Assembly (NCBI GenBank): GCA_965212165.1
Contig: OZ243096.1
Coordinates: 3,100,001-3,164,000 of the forward strand
Direction of reading: 5' to 3'
Source: RHLJ01 sp965212165
GTDB taxonomy: Bacteria; Bacteroidota; Rhodothermia; Balneolales; Balneolaceae
Length of the DNA stretch: 64,000 nt
The notes beneath the pieces were generated by a model. It did not search any database. It had not been told where the DNA came from and worked only from the letters and a program-made list of their open reading frames with translations. Positions within the stretch are counted from its first letter, which is position 1. Every line of letters begins with the position of its first letter. Made by a program: the position numbers and the translations under genes. Positions 44,379 to 53,121 of this stretch are shown here, piece after piece.

Positions 44379-45206
44379 CTATTGCCCAGCAAATAATACT
44401 GCTATTAAAGCAACAAAGGAAGCACTTCCAGATGCCAACCAGTTCACAGTATTATTACCAATTTTGTTTGTGTGTTTTGTAAAAAACTTTTTAAATCCCT
44501 TTTTCAGTTCAGAACCTTGAATTTTAGATCCTAGTAATGAATCGATGAGACTTCCTAACATTCCTGAAATTGCAATCAAAATAAATTGAAATATGGTTAC
44601 TTCGTTGTAGGTTAGCCAAAATATCACTCCTATAAATATAGCTCCTAATAGTGAAGCCAAAGTGCCAATTATACTAATTCCACCATCTGTTCCAGGCTTA
44701 ACTACTTTAAAACTAGGTACTAACCAAGTTTTACCTTTTACTCTGTGTCCTCCAATTTCAGAAGCCCAGGTATCAGCCGTTGCTGCTGCCATACTCGCTA
44801 CACCTGCAATTAAAAAGGCTTCACGTTCTGTAAGAAACCAGAGAATAACCCATAAAGCAAACCAAAATCCATTAGACCAAACTTGTTCCCCATCTCTTCG
44901 GAACTTATTCTCTAATAATGATTCATCGTGTATCAAATTTTTTGATAGTAGGGAGCTCGAAATAAAGAATGTTAAAACGACAGCAGCGCAAGGAATTCCA
45001 CCTAAGCCAAATGCAATTACTCCAAAAAGAGTAGCTGAAATCATCCCGTCGATGGTAAGCCAATTTAATACGAATGCAATTAATGCAAGTAAAATAGATT
45101 GAGATAGGGCGATTGTTATTCTTAAGTGATCTTCAGCAGTTGCGACAAGTATAAAAATGAAGACCACTGAAAACAGAAAAAAGATATTTATAAGCCGGTC
45201 TAGCAC
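44379..45206 (-). CDS. DUF92 family membrane protein
   Basis: A 275-aa integral membrane protein with about six to eight helices. Family features visible are GMISATLFGVIAFGLGGIPC near the N-terminus, ADTWASEIGGHRV (the conserved DTWxSE block) and PGTDGGISIIGTLASLLGA. DUF92 includes plant phytyl-phosphate kinase VTE6, and bacterial members are predicted polyprenol- or phytol-phosphate kinases. The bacterial substrate is unproven. The start codon is GTG at 45206. It follows the DUF3098 gene after 6 bp. Confidence 0.85.
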   Translation of the reverse strand: MLDRLINIFFLFSVVFIFILVATAEDHLRITIALSQSILLALIAFVLNWLTIDGMISATLFGVIAFGLGGIPCAAVVLTFFISSSLLSKNLIHDESLLENKFRRDGEQVWSNGFWFALWVILWFLTEREAFLIAGVASMAAATADTWASEIGGHRVKGKTWLVPSFKVVKPGTDGGISIIGTLASLLGAIFIGVIFWLTYNEVTIFQFILIAISGMLGSLIDSLLGSKIQGSELKKGFKKFFTKHTNKIGNNTVNWLASGSASFVALIAVLFAGQ

Positions 45207-45212
45207 GTACTA

Positions 45213-45485
45213 TTATGAAGCTTCCTTATCTATTTCACTAGGTTTATCTATTTCACTAGGTTCATCTCTATCGTGCTTCATAATTGCAAATATTACTACA
45301 ACAAAACCTGTAAGAATCACTATTGGAGAAATATAAAGTGAGATAAATCCATCAACTTCATTTTCAACATACATTGCAGTAAAACCAGATACTATTAATA
45401 GAATTGCAATTCCTATTAATCGGTAATTAAATGCCGAGAAAAACATTGGTTGTTCGTCTACTTTTCTTTGATTGCCTTTTGCCAT
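45213..45485 (-). CDS. DUF3098-like small membrane protein
   Basis: A 90-aa protein with two hydrophobic helices (YRLIGIAILLIVSGFTAMYV and the segment ISPIVILTGFVVVIFAIM). The pattern of an aromatic NY-type entry followed by two helices matches DUF3098, a Bacteroidota-restricted family of unknown function. The C-terminus has an 18-bp DNA repeat in tandem, giving PSEIDK twice (EPSEIDKPSEIDKEAS). The variable tail suggests it is not critical. It probably belongs with DUF92 in one transcript. Confidence 0.75.
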   Translation of the reverse strand: MAKGNQRKVDEQPMFFSAFNYRLIGIAILLIVSGFTAMYVENEVDGFISLYISPIVILTGFVVVIFAIMKHDRDEPSEIDKPSEIDKEAS

Positions 45486-45581
45486 ATTGAAGTTTTATAA
45501 TCCTTAACGTAATTATGGTTTGAAACGGAGTGTGAAGTTATTTAATTATCCACTAACTCCAAAAGATGAGTACTTTCATTT

Positions 45582-46199
45582 ATGCTAAAAATTGTGTTGG
45601 CTTCTCAAAGCCCGAGACGAAAAAAATTATTAAGCCAACTTGGATTTATTTTCGAAATTATCCCAAGTAATATAGAAGAAATTATAACATCAAATGTTCC
45701 TGTAGACATTGTTAATGAGCTTTCTTTACAAAAAGCTATGGATGTTGCTACTTCTGTTTCTAACGCATTAGTAATCGGTGCCGATACAATTGTAGTACTA
45801 AATGGAAGAATTTTAGGTAAACCAAAAAGTGAAGAGGAAGCCGTTAGTATACTCTCTATGTTAAATGCTAATGTTCATTCAGTGTTTACTGGGGTTAGTT
45901 TTGTTATCACAAACTCAGATAAAAAAATATCTTCTACTCATAGTTTTTTTGAGGAAACCAAAGTTAAGTTTAGTTCGTTAAGTAAAAGTGAAATTCAATC
46001 ATATGTAGCTTCTGGAAGTCCAATGGATAAAGCAGGAGCCTATGGAATACAAGATGATTGGGGTTCTCTATTTGTTGAACGTATTGAGGGTGATTATTAT
46101 AATGTTGTTGGATTTCCCCTTAACAGGTTTTATCAAGAATTAAAGAAAATTGAACCTACATTATTGAATTCGGTCATAATCCCGAAGTATAACCTATGA
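45582..46199 (+). CDS. Maf-family nucleoside triphosphate pyrophosphatase
   Basis: A 205-aa enzyme that hydrolyses non-canonical NTPs (m7GTP, dTTP, UTP) to nucleoside monophosphates, limiting misincorporation. The N-terminal loop LASQSPRRKKLLSQLGF is the family hallmark, followed by IGADTIVVLNGRILGKP and ASGSPMDKAGAYGIQDDWGS. The stop codon overlaps the start of the TPR gene by 4 nt. With MazG in the same series it forms a nucleotide-sanitation group. Confidence 0.93.
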   Translation: MLKIVLASQSPRRKKLLSQLGFIFEIIPSNIEEIITSNVPVDIVNELSLQKAMDVATSVSNALVIGADTIVVLNGRILGKPKSEEEAVSILSMLNANVHSVFTGVSFVITNSDKKISSTHSFFEETKVKFSSLSKSEIQSYVASGSPMDKAGAYGIQDDWGSLFVERIEGDYYNVVGFPLNRFYQELKKIEPTLLNSVIIPKYNL

Positions 46200-48091
46200 A
46201 AAGAACTGCTTTTTTAATTTCCTTTATCATCTTTCTTTTTGCTGCCCAAACTGTTTTAGGTCAAGTTAATAACCAGTTTCAGATTGCAAACCGTCTTATT
46301 CAACAACAGCGATATCAAGATGCCTTATCCATTTTAGAGCGAATTACAACTCAAGAGCCCGAAGTTTTCATATTTTTTGATCGATTAATTGAATGCCATA
46401 CCCAATTAAAACAATATGATATTGCTGTAGATTTAATTGAAGAGAACATAAGAAAAGGACGAAGTATTGGTCAATCCAATGTATTACTTGGAGAACTTTA
46501 TCATTTGCAAGGAGATACTTCTAGGGCAAACGAGATATGGCTAAATAATCTTAATCAATATCCCAATCAGTTACAGCTATATTTGACTACTGCTGACGCG
46601 ATGATTGATCGTCGGGAATTTAATAGAGCAATAAATGTCTATAAAAAAGGTCGAATTGTATTTAATAATAAACTATTGTTTATGTCTGATATTCCTAATG
46701 CATATATGCAAGCTGGGGAATATGAAAATGCAATTGCTGAGTGGTTACAAATAATTAAATCAAACCCACAACAAAGTTCAGGCATTCAGCGACTCTTACT
46801 CAACTATAACGATCCTTTACTATACGATATCACCATTTTAGAGCTTGAAGATGAAATAACAGATATGGCTCTAAATGATCCTTCATATACTAGTTTTTAT
46901 GAATTGCAAATATGGTTGTTATTAGAAAATAGTTTATATCGAAGAGCTTTTTCAACTGCGAGAGAATATGAAACTCGTACTTCAAATTATAATTTCTCAT
47001 TATTTAATGTTGGTAGAAAATTAGCCGAGAATAATGAATTTGAACTCGCAATTTCAGCTTTTAATTATTATTCAGAAGGTTCTTTTGGTGAAATAAAATG
47101 GAGAGCTGAAGAAGAAAAAGCTTCTACATACACAAAATGGGCTAAGTATTTAAACGACTATAGCCTTGATTTCTCTGAAAAAAAAGATAGTCTTTTTAAT
47201 GCAGCGGTAGTTTTACTTAATGATCTTTCTGAACAAGCTAAAAACTACAGTAGGATTGATAATATTTATCTTAAAAAGGCTGAATTAGCTCTAGATTTCG
47301 TTTTTGACTTACAAGCTGCAAAAAGAGCAACCAGTCTATTGAAAAGTCAACCTGGTAAATTTGAATCTGCAGAAGCTGGATATCTAGATGGCAGGATTTA
47401 TCTAGCTCAACAGGAATACACTTCCGCTCGGATAGCATTTACACGTAGTAATAAGAAAGCAGAAGTCGGCGAAATCGCAGAAAAAACAAGATACTTTTTA
47501 GCATTAACCGATTTCTATGCTGGTGATTTTGAATTCGCTAAAATTCAGCTTAAAACACTCGGACGTCAGAACACCTCTTTTTATGCCAACGACGCTTTAG
47601 AATTAAGATTATGGGTTCAGGAAGGTCTTGCTGCTGATACTTCAGGAGAATCGTTGAGTGAATTTGCTAAAGCTCACTATCTATTAAGTGTAGGCGAAGA
47701 GGAAGAGTCTAAAAATTATTTACAAGCAATTGCGAACTCTGTAAGTCCTACTCCATTCCAAGACGACGCTTATATCATGTTAACTAAAATCAGGGATATG
47801 AATCGTGGTGAATATCTGTCGAATATCTCGACTTATTTACTGAAATCGCCATTTTTATCTCTTAAAGAACGGCTACTTTGGGAACAAGCTAAAGCTGCTG
47901 ACGAAGTATTTCTAACTTCTCATAATTCTGATAACTCATCCGATCAAAATAGTGTATCGTCTTCCTCTTTTAACCTTAAAATCGAAGATGTTATAAGCTA
48001 TTATGAACAATTAATACTAGAATATCCTCAAGGTTTCTATGCACCATTTGCACGAAAAAGACTTTCTGAACTTCCTAAACCAAATTCTTAA
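46196..48091 (+). CDS. Exported tetratricopeptide-repeat protein
   Basis: A 631-aa protein with signal peptide (MKRTAFLISFIIFLFAAQTV, ending LGQ). Multiple TPR-like helical pairs follow, for example QIANRLIQQQRYQDALSILE, QLKQYDIAVDLIEENIRKGR and MQAGEYENAIAEWLQIIKSN. A second block near the C-terminus (QQEYTSARIAFTRSNKKAEV) resembles the outer-membrane lipoprotein BamD/YbgF repeats. It probably acts as a periplasmic scaffold. It overlaps the Maf gene by 4 nt and is followed after 3 bp by an exported amidotransferase-like protein, so the two may act together. Confidence 0.8.
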   Translation: MKRTAFLISFIIFLFAAQTVLGQVNNQFQIANRLIQQQRYQDALSILERITTQEPEVFIFFDRLIECHTQLKQYDIAVDLIEENIRKGRSIGQSNVLLGELYHLQGDTSRANEIWLNNLNQYPNQLQLYLTTADAMIDRREFNRAINVYKKGRIVFNNKLLFMSDIPNAYMQAGEYENAIAEWLQIIKSNPQQSSGIQRLLLNYNDPLLYDITILELEDEITDMALNDPSYTSFYELQIWLLLENSLYRRAFSTAREYETRTSNYNFSLFNVGRKLAENNEFELAISAFNYYSEGSFGEIKWRAEEEKASTYTKWAKYLNDYSLDFSEKKDSLFNAAVVLLNDLSEQAKNYSRIDNIYLKKAELALDFVFDLQAAKRATSLLKSQPGKFESAEAGYLDGRIYLAQQEYTSARIAFTRSNKKAEVGEIAEKTRYFLALTDFYAGDFEFAKIQLKTLGRQNTSFYANDALELRLWVQEGLAADTSGESLSEFAKAHYLLSVGEEEESKNYLQAIANSVSPTPFQDDAYIMLTKIRDMNRGEYLSNISTYLLKSPFLSLKERLLWEQAKAADEVFLTSHNSDNSSDQNSVSSSSFNLKIEDVISYYEQLILEYPQGFYAPFARKRLSELPKPNS

Positions 48092-48094
48092 CTA

Positions 48095-49360
48095 ATGAAG
48101 TCTATCTATATATCCTTACTTCTTTCTCTTTTAATGGTGATAGGAACTACCGCACAACAACAAGTTCTCATACCAATGGATGCATCCCAAACAGATCATC
48201 TTAAAGCATATGGTGTGATTTTCAATCATATTACCGATGGTTATCCAGCTAAATGGCTACTCAATTATCAAGGTGGTGCATTTATGGCTGTTGTTGATAA
48301 CGATATTGTTCGAAAAGCAAGACTTAGAAATGTTCAACTCCGTTTAGTTAGTAATAGCGAAGCTGCATCAATTATTGCAGAGGTTGAATCACCTGGATCA
48401 AATACTTCTGTTGTTAATTTGGAAAAAGCTCCAAAAATCGCTGTTTATACTCCCGATCAAGCACTTCCTTGGGATGATGCCGTTACGCTTGCACTTACTT
48501 ATGCTGAAGTTGAGTATGAAAAAATTTGGGATGTTGAAGTTTTAGAAGGTAAACTTCAGGATTACGATTGGCTTCATCTCCACCATGAAGATTTTACTGG
48601 TCAGTATGGAAAATTCTGGTCTTCTTATCAAAATACACCTTGGTATATAACCCAAGTTCGACAAATGGAAGCCATGGCTAGAGAATTAGGCTTTTCTAAA
48701 GTAAGTGACCAAAAGAAACAAGTTGCACTGGAAATTAAAAATTATGTGGGCAACGGTGGTTTTCTATTTGCTATGTGCTCTGGTACAGATACGTTTGATA
48801 TAGCACTCGCAGCTCAGGGTATTGATATTGCATCTTCTCAGTTTGATGGTGATCCTGTAGATCCTAATGCTCAAGATCAACTCGACTTCAGTAAAACCTT
48901 TGCTTTCGAAAATTTTGAGATAAGTCTTAACCCACGTGAATATGAACATGCGAATATTGACGTACCGGTAGCTGTTCGTGAAGTTGATCAAAGTTTAGAT
49001 TTCTTCACTTTATTTGATTTTTCAGCCAAATGGGATCCAGTTCCAACAATGCTAACACAGAACCATGTTAGTAGTGTACGAGGTTTCTATGGTCAAACCA
49101 CTGCTTTTCGAAGTGAGAAGGTAAAATCATCGGTTGTAGTTTTAGCAGAATCACCTGGAAGAAATCAAGTAAAATATCTACACGGAAATTACGGACAAGG
49201 TACCTTCACTTATTATGCTGGCCATGACCCTGAGGATTATATGCATCGAGTAAATGACCCACCTACGGATCTAGCTTTACATCCAAATAGTCCAGGCTAT
49301 CGACTCATTTTAAATAATATTCTTTTCCCTGCAGCAAAAAAGAAAAAGAGAAAAACGTAA
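48095..49360 (+). CDS. Exported protein with glutamine-amidotransferase-like fold
   Basis: A 421-aa protein with signal peptide (MKSIYISLLLSLLMVIGTTA, then QQQ). Residues about 110-250 have features of a class I amidotransferase-like fold: KIAVYTPDQALPW (first strand), WLHLHHEDFTGQYGKF and a nucleophile-elbow-like GGFLFAMCSGTDTFD with Cys228. Relatives in Bacteroidota are commonly labelled asparagine synthetase B, but there is no N-terminal Cys, no ATP-pyrophosphatase domain and a signal peptide, so that name is not supported. A C-terminal region (KYLHGNYGQGTFTYYAGHDP) resembles ThuA-like domains. The substrate is unknown. It follows the TPR gene by 3 bp. Confidence 0.75.
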   Translation: MKSIYISLLLSLLMVIGTTAQQQVLIPMDASQTDHLKAYGVIFNHITDGYPAKWLLNYQGGAFMAVVDNDIVRKARLRNVQLRLVSNSEAASIIAEVESPGSNTSVVNLEKAPKIAVYTPDQALPWDDAVTLALTYAEVEYEKIWDVEVLEGKLQDYDWLHLHHEDFTGQYGKFWSSYQNTPWYITQVRQMEAMARELGFSKVSDQKKQVALEIKNYVGNGGFLFAMCSGTDTFDIALAAQGIDIASSQFDGDPVDPNAQDQLDFSKTFAFENFEISLNPREYEHANIDVPVAVREVDQSLDFFTLFDFSAKWDPVPTMLTQNHVSSVRGFYGQTTAFRSEKVKSSVVVLAESPGRNQVKYLHGNYGQGTFTYYAGHDPEDYMHRVNDPPTDLALHPNSPGYRLILNNILFPAAKKKKRKT

Positions 49361-49386
49361 TTAATGTTTAACATTTTAAGATTTAT

Positions 49387-50154
49387 ATGAAGCCAAGTCG
49401 AAATTTTGAAGACCTTGTAGATCTTGTAGCTATCCTCCGAAAAGAATGCCCATGGGATAAAAAACAAACCCATCAATCAATAAAAGATAATCTTATTGAA
49501 GAAGCATATGAAGCCATTGAAGCGTTAGATGCAGGTGATTTTGATGAATTCGAAAAAGAACTTGGTGACCTCTTACTTCATGTAGTATTTCATAGTAATA
49601 TGGCTAGTGAAACGAACACCTTCGAGATAGGTGATGTTATTTATACCCTCATGGATAAATTGATTCGAAGGCACCCACATGTTTTTGGAGAAACAGTTGT
49701 TAATGGAGAAGATCAGGTTGCAGAAAACTGGGAAAACATCAAATTAACAGAGGGTAAAAAATCTACACTTGATGGATTACCTGCACACTTACCCGCTCTT
49801 ATAAGAGCCCAAAGAATGCAAGAAAAAGCAGCCAATGTTGGTTTTGATTGGCCCGAATGGCGACAAGCTTGGGGTAAGCTTGAGGAAGAAATTCAGGAGT
49901 TTAAAGAAACACTCGATCAAAATGATCCCGAAAGATCTGCCGACGAATTTGGTGATATCCTTTTTTCGATGGTCAATGTAGCTCGTTACTTTGATTTAGT
50001 AGCTGAAGACAGTCTTCGAAAAACCAATCGAAAATTTGAGCAACGCTTCAGATTTGTTGAGGAAAAATTAAAAGAACGAGGAAAGGCTTTGAAAGATTCT
50101 ACTTTAGAAGAAATGGATAAGTTCTGGGAACAATCTAAAAATGAAGATTTCTAA
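49387..50154 (+). CDS. mazG: Nucleoside triphosphate pyrophosphohydrolase MazG
   Basis: A 255-aa all-helical enzyme that hydrolyses NTPs and dNTPs to monophosphates and pyrophosphate. Two MazG domains are visible: LVAILRKECPWDKKQTHQSI with the EExxE metal motif EEAYEAIEA and then EFEKELGDLLLHVVFHS, and a second with EEEIQEFKETL and DEFGDILFSMVNVARYF. The HPHVFGE segment is typical of the family. It trails the Maf, TPR and amidotransferase-like genes by 26 bp, so it could share their transcript. The gene ends two bases before the opposing DUF2306 gene. Confidence 0.95.
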   Translation: MKPSRNFEDLVDLVAILRKECPWDKKQTHQSIKDNLIEEAYEAIEALDAGDFDEFEKELGDLLLHVVFHSNMASETNTFEIGDVIYTLMDKLIRRHPHVFGETVVNGEDQVAENWENIKLTEGKKSTLDGLPAHLPALIRAQRMQEKAANVGFDWPEWRQAWGKLEEEIQEFKETLDQNDPERSADEFGDILFSMVNVARYFDLVAEDSLRKTNRKFEQRFRFVEEKLKERGKALKDSTLEEMDKFWEQSKNEDF

Positions 50155-50156
50155 AC

Positions 50157-50639
50157 TCAATCTGAAAAATTCTCAAGAATTTTTTTCTTTTTTGATTTTA
50201 GTAAATACGCACCAATAGCAACTGTAATTGCGGTTGCTGTTGCAACCAAAACCCAGAAACCGGAAAAACGAAAGAAGCGTGTAAAAGTCTCTGACCAAAA
50301 CGCAGCATACAAGCCAATAACCGACCAGTTCATAAATTCATAGTGAAATTCTAACCAAGTTTTCACTGGTCTTTTTAAATAAGCAGGGATTAATCCACCT
50401 AGTAATGTTGCAAAACTAATTACTGCAGCGACATGAAATGGACCAAATTTCCCAAATAGTTTATAGATTAGTAGAGCTGATATATTCAATACCACCATTG
50501 AAATTGCATAGCTATAACCTAACCAAATATGTTTTTTAGTCCCTTTTTTCAACAATATTACACCCATCCCAAGGATCATTGCTAAAATTGCTGAGACAAA
50601 GTGAATAAGACCTAAGGTATCAAATTGATATAAATTCAT
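50157..50639 (-). CDS. DUF2306-like membrane protein
   Basis: A 160-aa protein with four hydrophobic helices. The N-terminal GLIHFVSAILAMILGMGVIL, and HIWLGYSYAISMVVLNISAL, match DUF2306, a membrane family of unknown function with conserved His residues in helices 1 and 2. It is convergent with mazG (two-base gap) and divergent from citrate synthase. The lysine-rich tail (KSKKKKILENFSD) is cytoplasmic by the positive-inside rule. Confidence 0.75.
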   Translation of the reverse strand: MNLYQFDTLGLIHFVSAILAMILGMGVILLKKGTKKHIWLGYSYAISMVVLNISALLIYKLFGKFGPFHVAAVISFATLLGGLIPAYLKRPVKTWLEFHYEFMNWSVIGLYAAFWSETFTRFFRFSGFWVLVATATAITVAIGAYLLKSKKKKILENFSD

Positions 50640-50766
50640 TATTTCTTCATTAAAATAAACTTGATTGAACTACGAGACAAAGGATTGTGTGTTACAGCAC
50701 AAAAAGCCCTTTTTTCTATTTAAATAATTCCAACTGTTTCATTACCTTTAATGCCCTTCTTAAGAA

Positions 50767-50796
50767 TTGATTGAGAAGAAATTTTTGGCATAATAT
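50767..50796 (+). promoter_or_regulatory. Probable promoter of the citrate synthase gene
   Basis: TTGATT (50767-50772), an 18-base spacer and TAATAT (50791-50796) form a good sigma-70-type pair, 78 bp upstream of the ATG. The start itself has a Shine-Dalgarno-like AGGAAG (about 50863-50869). Confidence 0.5.
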
Positions 50797-50874
50797 AAAT
50801 GTTAGAGTTAGACGATCAGAAATGTTCTAGGAATAATCACTAACAACGAACAAGATTTAAAAAAGGAAGTACAA

Positions 50875-52044
50875 ATGTCGACAGACCTACACACTGGCTT
50901 TGATGAAAGTAAGTATCCACACATAAATAAAGGATTAGACGGTATTGTTGCCTTCTCAACCACTAAAAGTTTTATAGATGGTGCTGTTGGTGAACTTATT
51001 TATGCTGGTTACAGCATTGATACTTTAGCAGAGAATGCAACTTTTGAAGAAGTTTGCTTCTTGCTTTGGAATGATAGACTTCCGAATTCTGAAGAATTAG
51101 CTGCATTGAAAAAAGAGCTAATTAAGGAAAGGAACTTACCGGAAGTTGTATTAAACTATTTGACTACAACTCCTAAAGATTCAGAACCTATGGCTGTACT
51201 TCAGTCTGCTGTTTCTATGTTGGCTGACTTCGACCCTACAAAAGGTAAGTATGACAGTGAATTATTTATGAGCCAAGCAATTTCAATCACTGCAAAAATT
51301 CCAGCTATTATTGCTGCATTTGATCGTTACCGCCACGATAAAGAAGTTGTTGCTCCACTAGACTCTGGTAGTACTGCTTTTAACTTTCTCTATATGTTGA
51401 ATGGTGAAGAACCTGGTACTCAAGCTGAGAAAACCATGGATCTTTGTCTTATCCTTCATGCAGAACATGGTATGAATGCTTCTACATTTACTGCTCGTAC
51501 CGTTTGTGCTACCATGTCTGATATTTACTCTTCAGTCACTGCTGCAATTGGCGCGCTGAAAGGGCCTTTACACGGTGGAGCAAACACTGCTGTTATGAAA
51601 ACACTTCTTGAACTTGAAAAAGAAGGTTTGGATGCTGATGCAGTAGCTTTTACAAAAAACAAATTAGCCAATAAAGAAAAGATAATGGGCTTTGGGCACA
51701 GAGTTTATAAAGTGTTTGACCCAAGAGGAAGACACCTTCAAAAAATGGCGAAAGCATTATCTGAAGAAACTGGTCATGAAGAATTATACCGATGGTCAAT
51801 GGATATGCTAAATACCATGAAATCTGAAAAGAACATTGATCCTAATGTTGATTTCTTTTCAGCTACGGTTTATTACTCTATAGGAATTCAGCCAGATTTA
51901 TACACCTGTATCTTTACTATGAGCCGTGTTTCTGGATGGACAGGTCATTTTATGGAGCAAGCTGCTAATAATAGATTGATCAGACCTCGCGCGCTATATG
52001 TAGGTGAAAAAAATCTGGATTGGACTCCAGTTGAAGAGCGATAA
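50875..52044 (+). CDS. gltA: Citrate synthase
   Basis: The 389-aa TCA-cycle enzyme that condenses acetyl-CoA and oxaloacetate to citrate. Active-site residues are intact: His233 in PLHGGAN, His275 in GFGHRVYK and Asp326 in NVDFFSATVYYSIGI. The short length (389 rather than about 430) and N-terminus GLDGIVAFSTTKSFIDGAVG indicate the Gram-positive/archaeal-type dimeric enzyme rather than the hexameric NADH-sensitive form, but this is inference from length. It is a single-gene transcript with its own promoter and an intrinsic terminator. Confidence 0.95.
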   Translation: MSTDLHTGFDESKYPHINKGLDGIVAFSTTKSFIDGAVGELIYAGYSIDTLAENATFEEVCFLLWNDRLPNSEELAALKKELIKERNLPEVVLNYLTTTPKDSEPMAVLQSAVSMLADFDPTKGKYDSELFMSQAISITAKIPAIIAAFDRYRHDKEVVAPLDSGSTAFNFLYMLNGEEPGTQAEKTMDLCLILHAEHGMNASTFTARTVCATMSDIYSSVTAAIGALKGPLHGGANTAVMKTLLELEKEGLDADAVAFTKNKLANKEKIMGFGHRVYKVFDPRGRHLQKMAKALSEETGHEELYRWSMDMLNTMKSEKNIDPNVDFFSATVYYSIGIQPDLYTCIFTMSRVSGWTGHFMEQAANNRLIRPRALYVGEKNLDWTPVEER

Positions 52045-52069
52045 TAGCACGTACATTTTATTCTATTTC

Positions 52070-52099
52070 AAAAAGCCCGGTCAATCGATCGGGTTTTTT
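52070..52099 (+). terminator. Intrinsic terminator of the citrate synthase gene
   Basis: CCCGGTC and GATCGGG form a 7-bp stem with loop AATC, preceded by A-run and followed by six T residues (52094-52099). Confidence 0.88.
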
Positions 52100-52117
52100 C
52101 ATTCCCTAATACTCTCT

Positions 52118-52146
52118 TTCAAGATTGCATAAATTTATTGTATAAT
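52118..52146 (+). promoter_or_regulatory. Promoter of the CPBP gene placing the transcript start at the ATG
   Basis: TTCAAG (52118-52123), a 17-base spacer and a perfect TATAAT (52141-52146) lie so close to the ATG at 52153 that transcription would begin at or within a base or two of it. The message would be leaderless. Confidence 0.45.
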
Positions 52147-52152
52147 TAATTT

Positions 52153-53046
52153 ATGCGTACTCGCTCTCCCATTTATCGCTTTCTCATTTTTACGGGTATT
52201 GCCTATGCAATTGCATGGGGACTTTTTTTAGTCTTCGTCATCGAAGCCAACTCATTAGAAAACATAGATGCTGCAACACTGATTTCTTTAGTTGAAGCTG
52301 GAAAAACTCCAGCTACTAATTTGCCCTCTTCATTTCTATATGCTCTTACTCGAGTTATTGATTACTCCTTCTCCATCTCAGGTATTATTTCAATTTTGAT
52401 GTTCCAAGGAGTTACTGGAATCAAAAACCTTTGGAGCCGTTTAGATCCGCGAGGAATTCGACCAATAATTTGGTTGATTGCCGTACTTCCCCTTCTATTC
52501 TACGGACTTGCCGCATCTACTCACCTTCTGACATCAGAAATGGTAATAATTAGCACAATGGAACCGGATTTATTCAGAAAACTCCTCTTTGGGCTTCATA
52601 ATGGACTTTTAGCCTCTATATTTTTGAGAGGCGCTTTTGGAGAAGAGTTTGGACTACGAGGCTTTGCCTTACCTACTCTTCAGAAAAGATATCGAGATGG
52701 AATGGCTTCTCTTATAATTGGAGCATCTTGGGGACTTTGGCACCTACCAGTTCTTATTGGGCGGGGACCAATAGATATCGTGCTTTATATAATTCTGGTT
52801 TTAGGCTTGAGCCATATTTTCACATGGTTGTTTACGCGAAGCGGTGGCTCACTTATTCCGGTAATACTCTTTCATGGATTCCAGAACTGGGAAGATGGAT
52901 TTGAAATCATAATTCCTAGCCTAATTGGAACTGAATGGGAACTCATTTCTTCCCTTCTTATTCTCTCAATGGGAATCTGGGTAACCGTTTTAGTCTGGCG
53001 TAAAAATTCAAGTTTATATGACAAAATTGACCCCCCAAATTTATAG
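52153..53046 (+). CDS. CPBP family intramembrane metalloprotease
   Basis: A 297-aa multi-spanning membrane protein of the CPBP (CAAX protease and bacteriocin-processing, ABI) family. The active-site motif GEEFGLRGFALP contains Glu164-Glu165 and Arg169. The second motif GASWGLWHLP and third LFHGFQNW provide the conserved His residues in later helices. The family removes peptides from membrane proteins or processes bacteriocins. The substrate is not known. The start is the ATG just downstream of a TATAAT box, so the mRNA may be leaderless. Confidence 0.9.
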   Translation: MRTRSPIYRFLIFTGIAYAIAWGLFLVFVIEANSLENIDAATLISLVEAGKTPATNLPSSFLYALTRVIDYSFSISGIISILMFQGVTGIKNLWSRLDPRGIRPIIWLIAVLPLLFYGLAASTHLLTSEMVIISTMEPDLFRKLLFGLHNGLLASIFLRGAFGEEFGLRGFALPTLQKRYRDGMASLIIGASWGLWHLPVLIGRGPIDIVLYIILVLGLSHIFTWLFTRSGGSLIPVILFHGFQNWEDGFEIIIPSLIGTEWELISSLLILSMGIWVTVLVWRKNSSLYDKIDPPNL

Positions 53047-53121
53047 ACTTCAATTCTTATCTATTGTAGTTCTCACTTAAATAATCTTTCTTAAGTCGAA
53101 TTACATTTCAACAGGTGATAT

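Noticed and set aside
44078..45102. Plus-strand frames opposite the dicarboxylate symporter and DUF92 genes
   Set aside because: They are antisense to well-supported membrane protein genes, and their translations show no family resemblance.
48095..49360. Asparagine synthetase B
   Set aside because: The protein is exported and lacks the N-terminal catalytic Cys and the ATP-binding synthetase domain.
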